From: Salinimicrobium marinum
GTDB lineage: Bacteria > Bacteroidota > Bacteroidia > Flavobacteriales > Flavobacteriaceae
Assembly: GCF_014651535.1 (NCBI RefSeq)
Contig: NZ_BMXB01000006.1
Span: 113,455-177,454, forward strand
Direction of reading: 5' to 3'
Length of the DNA stretch: 64,000 bases
The translations under genes were made by a program, and so were the position numbers. Below, piece after piece: positions 47,301 to 54,543 of this stretch. The notes beneath the pieces are model-generated. The model was given only the letters and a program-made list of their open reading frames with translations, was not told where the DNA came from and searched no databases. Each line of letters opens with the position of its first letter. Positions within the stretch are counted from its first letter, which is position 1.

Positions 47301-47424
47301 TCAGAACTTCATTGGTAATTTTACCTGCAGCGGTAACATTGGCATAGTTTAGCTGTGACAGGAATAAGATGGTAAAGCCAAAGATTATATTTTTTGGCTT
47401 TTTTTGCTTAATTTTAGAATACAT
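44395..47424 (-). CDS. SusC/RagA-family TonB-dependent receptor
   Basis: The 1009-residue protein has a signal region and a carboxypeptidase-regulatory-like domain (about 47-125; [20 protein letters not shown]). The plug contains the SusC signature [25 protein letters not shown] and [27 protein letters not shown], and the barrel ends [11 protein letters not shown]. It imports the ligand captured by SusD across the outer membrane. It is the first gene of the operon susC-susD-phosphatase-phosphodiesterase/phosphatase. No sigma/anti-sigma or hybrid two-component regulator is adjacent; regulation by phosphate is plausible but no Pho box is recognised. Confidence 0.95.
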   Translation of the reverse strand: [1009 protein letters not shown]

Positions 47425-48232
47425 GAATTTAAGTGATTGGTTAGCTTAAGTTTATTAACCGCAGTTGTTCGTAGCAGCTGCGGTTTTCTTTTTGAATTTA
47501 TTTTGCTTTGATACTACATAAGTTTAGCTTTTTGACAGGCCAAAATAAGCTCCTTTAAAATGAAATATGTTTAAGCCAGTTTTAACAATCTATTAAGTCA
47601 GTTTAAAGATTATAAGGTGAAATGAACTTCAAACGATTGAGAAAACCAATGAAGATTTTAGGCAGGGTTTATTGCTTGTAAAACAAGAATTCTTTTCCCT
47701 GGAAAATCTCTGTGGTGACCTCTTAATTTAGTTTAAACTTAAATGACATAATTTTTTCTTATTGATCACTTCATGTTTCGTTAATGTAATACGTTCTTTT
47801 TTGGATTAGGTTTGTTTCGACAATTGATCGTTATTCCTGGAACATAGCCAAAAACAGGATTTTAGTTGTTAAGATTTTTTGAATTAGCCAAAAATGAGGG
47901 TGTTAAAAATATTTCCACCCTTTTTTTGTGCTTGAAAAGCAAATAATAAATTATTAAACAGAAATTAATGATTACATGATTATGAGGTAATGTCCCGTTT
48001 TTAAATTGCTAATAAATAAATCATGCATATTGAAAAATCGTATAATGGATAAATCCCTGGATCCTCAAAAAAGATATTCTTTTCTCTCTTCCTCATTATT
48101 CCATTTTATTATCACTTGTAACGACGCTTTACTCATACATTTATTTCTTTCTTTTTCATCTGCCTTTTTCTCTTCCGGAAGGAAGAACAGCCATATTTCC
48201 ATAAGTCCAATTCCATTAAAATTTAAAAAAAA
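47425..48232. other. Long intergenic region upstream of susC
   Basis: 808 bases between susC (leftward) and the LpxH-like gene (rightward). It holds a strong hairpin/terminator (47457-47493) and must contain both divergent promoters, although no TAnnTTTG element is clear. A frame at 48006-48236 has no protein-like composition and overlaps the next gene by four bases; I do not call it. Confidence 0.6.
47457..47493 (+). terminator. Strong hairpin with T run, upstream of susC
   Basis: AACCGCAGTTG / CAGCTGCGGTT form an 11-bp stem (one G-U) with a 7-nt loop. On the plus strand TTTTCTTTTT follows, a classic terminator. No plus-strand gene precedes it; on the minus strand it lies in the susC leader, 33 nt before the start codon. 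It could terminate an antisense or small RNA, or act as a leader structure for susC. Confidence 0.6.
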
Positions 48233-49081
48233 ATGAAAAGACGTAAAGTAGAGGTTGTGGTGATTTCTGATGTCCATCTAGGTACGTACGGATGCCACGC
48301 AGGGGAGCTTTTGAGCTACCTCAAAAGCGTACAGCCCGGAATACTGATACTTAATGGAGATATTATTGATATATGGCAATTCAATAAAAGTTACTGGCCA
48401 GAATCTCATATGCAGGTTTTGAAATGTATAACTGAATTTCTTGTTAAGGGAGTGAAGGTGTATTACGTAACCGGCAATCATGATGAAATGCTGAGGAAAT
48501 TTGTCGGATTTAAGATGGGATCCCTCGAGATTGTTAACAAAGTAGTACTTGATCTAAATGGCAAAAAAACCTGGATATTTCATGGTGACGTTTTCGATGT
48601 AACCATGCAAAACTCTAAATGGTTGGCAAAATTAGGGGCAAAAGGATATGATGGACTAATATTAATCAACCGGATGTTCAATTTCATTTCAGAAGGGATG
48701 GGGAGAGGGAAACTATCCCTTTCAAAAAAGATAAAGAACAGTGTGAAAAGTGCAGTGAAATTTATAAATGATTTTGAACAGATCGCCGCAGAAATAGCTA
48801 TTTCAAATGGATACCATTATGTCCTTTGTGGCCATATTCACCAGCCGGAAATAAGAAGGATTGAAGGAGAAGGAGGCGAAGTGATTTATATGAATTCAGG
48901 GGACTGGATAGAAAATCTTACTGCACTGGAATACAATAGTGGAAGTTGGAATTTGTATCATTTTTACGAGGATCCTCACTTAGTAATGGCGGCGAGGGCA
49001 AAGAAGTTTAAAGTGGTTGAAGTGAGCAGTAGTGAATTGTTTGAAAATCTTGTTCGGGAATTAAATTTTGTGAAACCATAA
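48233..49081 (+). CDS. LpxH-like metallophosphoesterase
   Basis: This 282-residue protein has the metallophosphoesterase motifs ISDVHLGTYG (Asp13, His15), LNGDIIDIW, VTGNHDEML, IFHGDVFD and CGHIHQPEIR in the expected order. The pattern is that of UDP-2,3-diacylglucosamine diphosphatase-type enzymes, which cleave a pyrophosphate in lipid A synthesis. The true lpxH may be elsewhere and this may be a related phosphoesterase on another sugar-lipid phosphate. It lacks a signal peptide, so it is cytoplasmic. A glycosyltransferase and a GH1 glycosidase follow at gaps of 34 and 47 nt, indicating a three-gene operon. Confidence 0.85.
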   Translation: MKRRKVEVVVISDVHLGTYGCHAGELLSYLKSVQPGILILNGDIIDIWQFNKSYWPESHMQVLKCITEFLVKGVKVYYVTGNHDEMLRKFVGFKMGSLEIVNKVVLDLNGKKTWIFHGDVFDVTMQNSKWLAKLGAKGYDGLILINRMFNFISEGMGRGKLSLSKKIKNSVKSAVKFINDFEQIAAEIAISNGYHYVLCGHIHQPEIRRIEGEGGEVIYMNSGDWIENLTALEYNSGSWNLYHFYEDPHLVMAARAKKFKVVEVSSSELFENLVRELNFVKP

Positions 49082-49115
49082 AAGGGAATAGTTATTAATT
49101 AATTCTCAATAAACT

Positions 49116-50162
49116 ATGAAAATATTATATGCTGTTCAGGGAACAGGAAACGGTCACCTAAGTAGAGCGAGAGATGTTATTCCTTTACTAAAAAACATAG
49201 GAGAGGTAGATATTTTGGTAAGTGGGACTCAGGCAGATATGACGCTTCCGTATGATGTGAAATACCAGATGAAAGGCCTTGGGTTTATATTTGGAAAAAG
49301 GGGAGGAGTAGATCTTTGGAAGACCTTTATTCAGAATAATATCAGAGGGATTATAAGAGAGATCCAAAAGGTTCCGGTGCACCAATACGATGTTGTCATC
49401 AACGATTTTGAACCTGTTTCAGCGTGGGCGTGCTATTTTAAAAGAAGACCCTGTATTGCCTTGAGTCATCAATGCGCTGTATTGGCAGTCAATGCTCCTT
49501 TACCGAAACACAGGGACAGAATAGGGAGATTAATCTTAAAGTATTATGCACCCTCTACTGTAAAGTATGGTTTTCATTTTTCGAGCTTTAACGATCAAAC
49601 CTATACACCTGTAATAAGAAGACAGGTGCGAGAGCTTTTTGTATCAAATAATGGTCATTATACTGTATATCTGCCATCTTACAGCGATAAAAAACTGATT
49701 AAGATCTTATCCCGGTTTAGTGATATAAAATGGGAAGTATTTTCCAAGCATAACAGGAAAGCGTATGATTGCGGGAATGTTTTTTTAAAACCAGTTCATA
49801 ACGAGGCATTTTTGGAAAGTATGGCTTCTAGTAAGGGCATACTTTGTGGTGCAGGATTTGAAACTCCTTCAGAAGCACTGTTTTTGAAGAAAAAGCTTCT
49901 TGTGGTTCCTATGGAAAATCAATACGAGCAGCATTGCAATGCTGCTGCCTTGAAAGTATTAGGAGTTACAGTGCTTAAAAATTTAAAGAAGAAACAATTC
50001 CCCAAAATTAGAGAATGGTTAAATACGGAATCATTGATTCAGGTAGACTTTCCAGATATCACTGAGGAAATCATTCAAACCCTTCTGAATAATCATTTTA
50101 TCACCAATCTCAGTGCTGTCAATCAATCTTTCCTGGGAAGCATTGATTCTCCGGTAAATTAA
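49116..50162 (+). CDS. Glycosyltransferase (GT28/MJ1255-like)
   Basis: The 348-residue protein starts YAVQGTGNGHLSRARDVIPLL, the N-terminal donor/acceptor loop of GT-B enzymes related to MurG and MGDG synthases. The C-terminal domain has CGAGFETPSEALFLKKKLLVVP and EQHCNAAALKVLG, which would bind the nucleotide sugar. No membrane helix is seen, but such enzymes often work at the inner membrane surface on lipid acceptors. It sits between a phosphoesterase and a GH1 glycosidase, which suggests synthesis or turnover of a glycolipid or glycoside. Donor and acceptor unknown. Confidence 0.8.
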   Translation: MKILYAVQGTGNGHLSRARDVIPLLKNIGEVDILVSGTQADMTLPYDVKYQMKGLGFIFGKRGGVDLWKTFIQNNIRGIIREIQKVPVHQYDVVINDFEPVSAWACYFKRRPCIALSHQCAVLAVNAPLPKHRDRIGRLILKYYAPSTVKYGFHFSSFNDQTYTPVIRRQVRELFVSNNGHYTVYLPSYSDKKLIKILSRFSDIKWEVFSKHNRKAYDCGNVFLKPVHNEAFLESMASSKGILCGAGFETPSEALFLKKKLLVVPMENQYEQHCNAAALKVLGVTVLKNLKKKQFPKIREWLNTESLIQVDFPDITEEIIQTLLNNHFITNLSAVNQSFLGSIDSPVN

Positions 50163-50209
50163 AAGTAGAAGGGAGTATCATTTTTAATCCATATTCATTT
50201 CAATAATTA

Positions 50210-51580
50210 ATGTCAGATATAGATTCTACGGAACCTGGAGAAAGTCCTTCCTTCAAAAAAGAAGATTTTGGTGAAGATTTTAGATGGGGCGTTTCAACAG
50301 CTGCTTACCAAATAGAGGGAAGCCACGAAGCGGATGGAAAGGGGCCGTCTATCTGGGATATCTTTTCTAAAAAAAAGGGGAAAGTGTACAACGGCCATAA
50401 TGGTAATATAACGTGTGACTTTTATCAAAGATATGAGCATGATCTTCATTTGATGAAAACACTAAATATTCCCAATTTTAGATTCTCTCTTTCCTGGTCC
50501 CGTATCATTCCAACTGGTAAAGGGGATTCCAATCCTGCAGGAGTCGATTTTTACAACCGGCTAATAGATAAATGTTTGGAGTTGGGTATTGAACCTTGGG
50601 TGACACTTTATCATTGGGATCTACCTTATGTTCTGGAACAAAAAGGAGGCTGGACTAACCGGGAAATCATAGACTGGTTTAAGGAATATGTAGTTTTATG
50701 TGTAGAAAAATTTGGAGATAGGGTCAAAAACTGGATGGTACTTAATGAGCCTCTTGTTTTTTTAGGTGCAGGATACTTTCTGGGTGTTCATGCTCCAGGA
50801 AAAAAAGGCCTGAAAAATTTTATACCAGCTATTCATCATGCTGCTCTATGCCAGGCAGAAGGTGCCAGAATCATAAAAGCTCATTATCCCAATTCCCTGG
50901 TAGGAACTACTTTTTCATGTTCGCTTATTGAACCTTTTAAACAAAACAGAAAAGACAGGTTGGCCGCAGAAAGAATTGATGCTCTTGTGAATCGACTTTT
51001 TGTAGAACCTGCTCTGGGTTTGGGTTATCCCGTTAATGAACTGAAATTTCTTAAAAGGTTGAGGAAATATAAACTTCCGGGAGATGAAGAAATGTTGAAA
51101 TTCGATTTTGATTTTATAGGGATCCAAAATTATACTCGGGAGATCGTAAGGCATTCGTGGATTATTCCTTATATAAAAGCAAGAAATATTAAAGCTGAAA
51201 AAAGGCAGGTACCTTTAACAGCTATGAAATGGGAATTTTATCCTAATTCTATATATAACATGTTAAAAAAATTTAATGCCTATAGTGGAATAAAACAAAT
51301 TATAGTGACAGAAAATGGTGCGGCCTATGAGGATATCGTGGAACATGGAGAAGTAAAGGATATTAGGAGGATCAATTATTTAAAGCAGTATATGGCTGCA
51401 GTTCTAAAAGCAAAAAAAGAAGGGGCGAATGTCAATGGCTACTTTGTTTGGAGTTTTACAGACAATTTTGAATGGGCAGAAGGATTTCGGCCCCGCTTTG
51501 GATTAGTACATGTGAATTTCACGACGCAAGAAAGAATAATAAAAGATTCAGGTAAATGGTTTAGAGATTTTCTTAAATGA
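50210..51580 (+). CDS. GH1 beta-glycosidase (beta-glucosidase type)
   Basis: The 456-residue protein has full length for family GH1. Diagnostic motifs are the N-terminal FRWGVSTAAYQIEGS, the acid/base NWMVLNEPLVF and the nucleophile IIVTENGAAYED, followed by YFVWSFTDNFEWAEGF. There is no signal peptide, so it acts in the cytoplasm on imported or internal beta-glycosides. It is the last gene of the phosphoesterase-glycosyltransferase-GH1 operon, 47 nt after the glycosyltransferase. No sugar transporter is adjacent, which is unusual for a catabolic GH1 gene. Confidence 0.95.
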   Translation: MSDIDSTEPGESPSFKKEDFGEDFRWGVSTAAYQIEGSHEADGKGPSIWDIFSKKKGKVYNGHNGNITCDFYQRYEHDLHLMKTLNIPNFRFSLSWSRIIPTGKGDSNPAGVDFYNRLIDKCLELGIEPWVTLYHWDLPYVLEQKGGWTNREIIDWFKEYVVLCVEKFGDRVKNWMVLNEPLVFLGAGYFLGVHAPGKKGLKNFIPAIHHAALCQAEGARIIKAHYPNSLVGTTFSCSLIEPFKQNRKDRLAAERIDALVNRLFVEPALGLGYPVNELKFLKRLRKYKLPGDEEMLKFDFDFIGIQNYTREIVRHSWIIPYIKARNIKAEKRQVPLTAMKWEFYPNSIYNMLKKFNAYSGIKQIIVTENGAAYEDIVEHGEVKDIRRINYLKQYMAAVLKAKKEGANVNGYFVWSFTDNFEWAEGFRPRFGLVHVNFTTQERIIKDSGKWFRDFLK

Positions 51581-51910
51581 AATTTTTAGAGCTAGGTGCA
51601 AAAAACCTATTACTTTCCACCTTTAATAAGAAAAAGGGAGGTAAAAGTATTTGCTGCATTATTCAAACGGTATTGAAAACGACACCAAACCAGGAATAGC
51701 TAACCCTTCCATAAATAATTGATAATCTTAATTTTACATAATGATCCTTAGTTTTCTTTATTTTTAGCGCAATAAAAATTCTGAGTGTAAGACCATTTAA
51801 AATTGTTTTGTATGGTTTTTAGGAGCTGTGTTATTATTTATTCCTTAGACATCAATCCGGTCTTACCACGAAAATGTATGAAATAAAATAATTTAATCGG
51901 CAGACAGCCT
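51581..51910. other. Intergenic region upstream of phoU
   Basis: 330 bases, AT-rich. Only a weak imperfect hairpin near 51616-51655 is visible; no clear promoter or gene. Confidence 0.5.
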
Positions 51911-52582
51911 ATGGTAAATATTGATCAACATAAAGAAGTGCTGATTCAGTTAGGTACAGAAATGTTTGACTTGTGTGGTACACAGTTGGAAAATTCAATT
52001 GAAGCTTTTCTTAACCTGGATAAGGATCTTGCCGAAATGGTCATTCATATGGAGTACAAGATGAATGCGCTTGATCTGAAAATTGGCAGGGACTGTGAGC
52101 AATTTTTAGTGCTACACAAACCTGTAGCCAGTGATCTAAGGTTTGTACTGGCTCTTCGCAAAATTAATTTTGATCTGGAAAGCATTGGAGATTACGCTTT
52201 TGGAATTTCAAAGTTTACCTTAGAATTGAACATGCTCCCCGATAGAAGGTTGTTGAAACATCTTCGCATTGATGAAATGTTTTCTCATACTATATCAATG
52301 CTCGAGGATATAAGGGAAGCCTATGCAGACAATAGTAGTCAACGCGCGCATAAAGTCTTTAAAAAGGAACAGATTCTCAACGAGATCAATAATAACAGTA
52401 TTTCAGTAATTTCTAAACTAGTGAGAAAAGACGTGCAACTGGTCGACCAGTTTCTCATGTTATATACAGTTATAAAAAAACTTGAAAGGGTGGGGGATCT
52501 CACAACTAATATTGCTCAGGAGATTATTTTTTATAGGGAAGCGGAGGTACTTAAACATCAAAAAGAAAAGTTCCTGGTATAA
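51911..52582 (+). CDS. phoU: PhoU-type phosphate signalling protein
   Basis: The 223-residue protein has two PhoU three-helix repeats. The family pattern is clear in LVLHKPVASDLRFVLALRKINFDLESIGDYAFGI and, in the second half, YTVIKKLERVGDLTTNIAQEIIF, with the Glu/Asp-x2-Gly-Asp metal sites. PhoU regulates Pst phosphate uptake and PhoR signalling. The pst and phoBR genes are not in the window, so this copy is separate from them, yet it lies about 4.5 kb from the organophosphate locus. It ends near a bidirectional terminator. Confidence 0.93.
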   Translation: MVNIDQHKEVLIQLGTEMFDLCGTQLENSIEAFLNLDKDLAEMVIHMEYKMNALDLKIGRDCEQFLVLHKPVASDLRFVLALRKINFDLESIGDYAFGISKFTLELNMLPDRRLLKHLRIDEMFSHTISMLEDIREAYADNSSQRAHKVFKKEQILNEINNNSISVISKLVRKDVQLVDQFLMLYTVIKKLERVGDLTTNIAQEIIFYREAEVLKHQKEKFLV

Positions 52583-52761
52583 ATCTCCATTACAGGAATA
52601 ATTTATAAATGTTCTTCGTTAAATCATATTTCCTAAGTTTATCAAATAATTATTACTACAGTTAATGATTCTTTGATAGTTAATTTTATGCTGTCCCTTC
52701 TAACTCTAGCTGAAGTTGATATTTAATCCTTTGCAGGCTTACCGCATATTAAAAAAAGGAA

Positions 52762-52787
52762 AAAACCCGGAGAAAGTTCCGGGTTTT
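52762..52787. terminator. Bidirectional terminator between phoU and the B12-regulated lipoprotein
   Basis: AAAACCCGGA / TTCCGGGTTTT with A and T runs on the two flanks. It serves the convergent genes at 51911-52582 (+) and 52811-53959 (-). Confidence 0.85.
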
Positions 52788-52810
52788 CTATGAAGAAAAT
52801 AGGAGCAATT

Positions 52811-53959
52811 CTAACGGAGCATAGAAAGATCTGAAGCACCTTTAATTTCAGTGGATATTTCACCAAGCCAACCAACATTTTCCTGAGCGCCGGTATATAC
52901 CTTTACGAAGTCTATACCTTTTAAATTCACCGGGTTCCATTCTTCATCTACGGCCCAATCAATTTCCATGGCATTCCCGCCATGCACACTGTATTCTGAA
53001 TCATAATTATCAACATATCCCCAATCAAGGGCATCAATGGAAGCAAATCCTTCTAATTTGACAGTCGGATAAATTCTCGTGCCTGCAAATGTGACTGCCT
53101 CCTGTTCATCAATAAAAAGGGGATAATAATTTTGTTTGTGATACGCATTTACCATTACACTATCTTTTGTCTCCTGATTATCAACCCACGGTACATTAGC
53201 ATATTCCCCGGGATTGGTATAGGTGACTTCATAGTTTAGGATGGTCTCTTCTGCTTTGTGGGCGCTTCCCAATAACTCATACCAGGCGTCATCTGCTAAA
53301 CCATTTCCATTTTCATCAAATGAAACCTGCACAATTCCTGGTTCAGAAAGCCCGTTCATTGCATTGCCGTAAACCACGAAGTCCTTAGTGTCCGACTTAT
53401 TTTCTATAGTATGATCAAAGCTGAAAATCACATACCCACCCCAGGCTCCTAATGAAAGGATTTTGGATTTGCCGCCAATGATTTTTTCTGCATCTTCCGG
53501 TGTACCATAGGTAGCATTAATGTACTGTCCTGGCGCGGGTTTGTATTCAATTATTTCTGAGATGTATTCACTGCTGCTTTCCGTTTTTGGGCGGAAGTAG
53601 AGTTCGTAAGGGTCATTTACGGTAATCTGAAATAATCTGGAGATGGAATCACTGTCGGCAACCGCTTTGAATTCGAGCTTAAACGTTCCGGATTCCGTCA
53701 TCACCTGCTTTAAATTTTGTTGCGATGAAATTTTATCATCATTTAAAATCCAGCTAAAGCTAACTGTTTGCGGTAGATTTAGAACCTCAGGTTTAAGCAG
53801 TAAAGTATCATTTATCATTAAATCATAATCTTTTTGGTATTCGGGATTGGCAAATTCCATAGGAGGTGTTATGATCTCTTCATCATCGCGGCTACAGGAT
53901 GAAAATAAGAAGATAAAGCCAATAATGAGAGACAGGTGAAAAGAGAATTTTTGTTGCAT
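52811..53959 (-). CDS. Cobalamin-regulated surface lipoprotein (BtuH-like candidate)
   Basis: This 382-residue lipoprotein has lipobox FLFSSC (Cys22). An N-terminal PKD-like beta domain (about 50-120; VSFSWILNDDKI, SGTFKLEFKAV) is followed by a C-terminal domain (about 135-382). The latter has SLGAWGGYVIFSFDHTIEN, VSFDENGNGLADDAWYELLGSAH (a calcium-loop-like stretch) and VHGGNAMEIDWAV. The gene is preceded by its own cobalamin riboswitch, and no receptor gene follows. Bacteroides B12 loci contain surface B12-binding lipoproteins called BtuH with a similar general layout; whether this is that family I cannot verify. It is likely an outer-surface cobalamin-binding or related protein. Confidence 0.75.
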   Translation of the reverse strand: MQQKFSFHLSLIIGFIFLFSSCSRDDEEIITPPMEFANPEYQKDYDLMINDTLLLKPEVLNLPQTVSFSWILNDDKISSQQNLKQVMTESGTFKLEFKAVADSDSISRLFQITVNDPYELYFRPKTESSSEYISEIIEYKPAPGQYINATYGTPEDAEKIIGGKSKILSLGAWGGYVIFSFDHTIENKSDTKDFVVYGNAMNGLSEPGIVQVSFDENGNGLADDAWYELLGSAHKAEETILNYEVTYTNPGEYANVPWVDNQETKDSVMVNAYHKQNYYPLFIDEQEAVTFAGTRIYPTVKLEGFASIDALDWGYVDNYDSEYSVHGGNAMEIDWAVDEEWNPVNLKGIDFVKVYTGAQENVGWLGEISTEIKGASDLSMLR

Positions 53960-54045
53960 TTGATTTGTATTAAGGTTAAAATTAAAATTAACTTCTTGTA
54001 CAAAACAAAACGCCAGGGGATATGATGAGAATAGAAGATCTATCC

Positions 54046-54069
54046 AAAGCTATAACTCCCGAAAGCTTT
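54046..54069 (-). promoter_or_regulatory. Conserved hairpin downstream of the second cobalamin aptamer
   Basis: On the minus strand AAAGCTTTCGGG (54069-54058) followed by AGCTTT (54051-54046) can pair (AAAGCT/AGCTTT, 6 bp). The 12-base core is identical to that after the first riboswitch. It is about 87 nt before the start codon. Confidence 0.55.
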
Positions 54070-54085
54070 GTCTTTGCGATTTAAC

Positions 54086-54234
54086 GGCAGGTCTTCTGAC
54101 TCATCCCTCTTTTTAATCCTTCCCATCTAAAAAAGACAGTGGTACTATTAAAAAGATTTTCTCCTGAAATTACAGGAGGGACTTACAGCAGCGGGAACTG
54201 TTCAGGATTTACACCTGATTCCCTTTTAATACCA
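54086..54234 (-). ncRNA. Cobalamin riboswitch upstream of the 382-residue lipoprotein
   Basis: Read on the minus strand: GGGAATCAGGTGTAAATCC, CCCGCTGCTGTAAGTCCC, an additional CTCCTG/CAGGAG hairpin, ACCACTG (variant of the GCCACTG box) and GAGTCAGAAGACCTGCC. This is the full cobalamin aptamer. It lies about 125 nt upstream of the lipoprotein ATG. Repression by cobalamin is expected from the known class. Confidence 0.93.
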
Positions 54235-54420
54235 TACTTTAAAAGTATTAGTAACCAAAAATCGCTACAATGTTAGGTCTTTTTAATGAGTTCTCAGTGA
54301 TTTTTTTAAGAAAAATCCGCTGACACAAGAGAGATGATATAATAAATTTAAGAATAGGATAAACCCGAAAAAATAATTGAAAAAAAAGCAAGGCTTTCTT
54401 TTTTCCTTCAAAAAAATATT

Positions 54421-54455
54421 TACATTTGCTTATTATTTAGAATTAGTCTTAATAA
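54421..54455 (+). promoter_or_regulatory. Promoter with overlapping palindrome (Fur-like operator) for the siderophore operon
   Basis: TACATTTG at 54421-54428 is a -7 element. Immediately after, TTATTTAGA-ATTAG-TCTTAATAA (54433-54455) is a 9-5-9 palindrome with one mismatch, placed over the expected transcription start. Its sequence resembles iron-responsive sites I associate with flavobacterial Fur, and the operon encodes siderophore uptake, so Fur repression is likely but inferred. Confidence 0.55.
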
Positions 54456-54543
54456 AAAGACTGTGCCTGAATAAAAAAAGAGCCATACAGCGGCAACTGT
54501 ATGACTCCATTAAACACTTTTCAACCGTTACAATTAAAAAGCA

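Larger units (their letters stand above)
53960..54543. other. Divergent regulatory region between the B12 lipoprotein and the siderophore operon
   Basis: 584 bases. Left part: leader and riboswitch of the lipoprotein gene (minus strand). Right part: the promoter and palindrome of the siderophore operon (plus strand). No gene; the frame open at 54377-54640 is out of phase with the receptor and not protein-like. Confidence 0.7.

Noticed and set aside
48006..48236. 76-codon plus-strand frame before the LpxH-like gene
   Set aside because: Serine/phenylalanine-rich run from AT-rich DNA and poly-A end (KFKKK); overlaps the start of the real gene in another frame.
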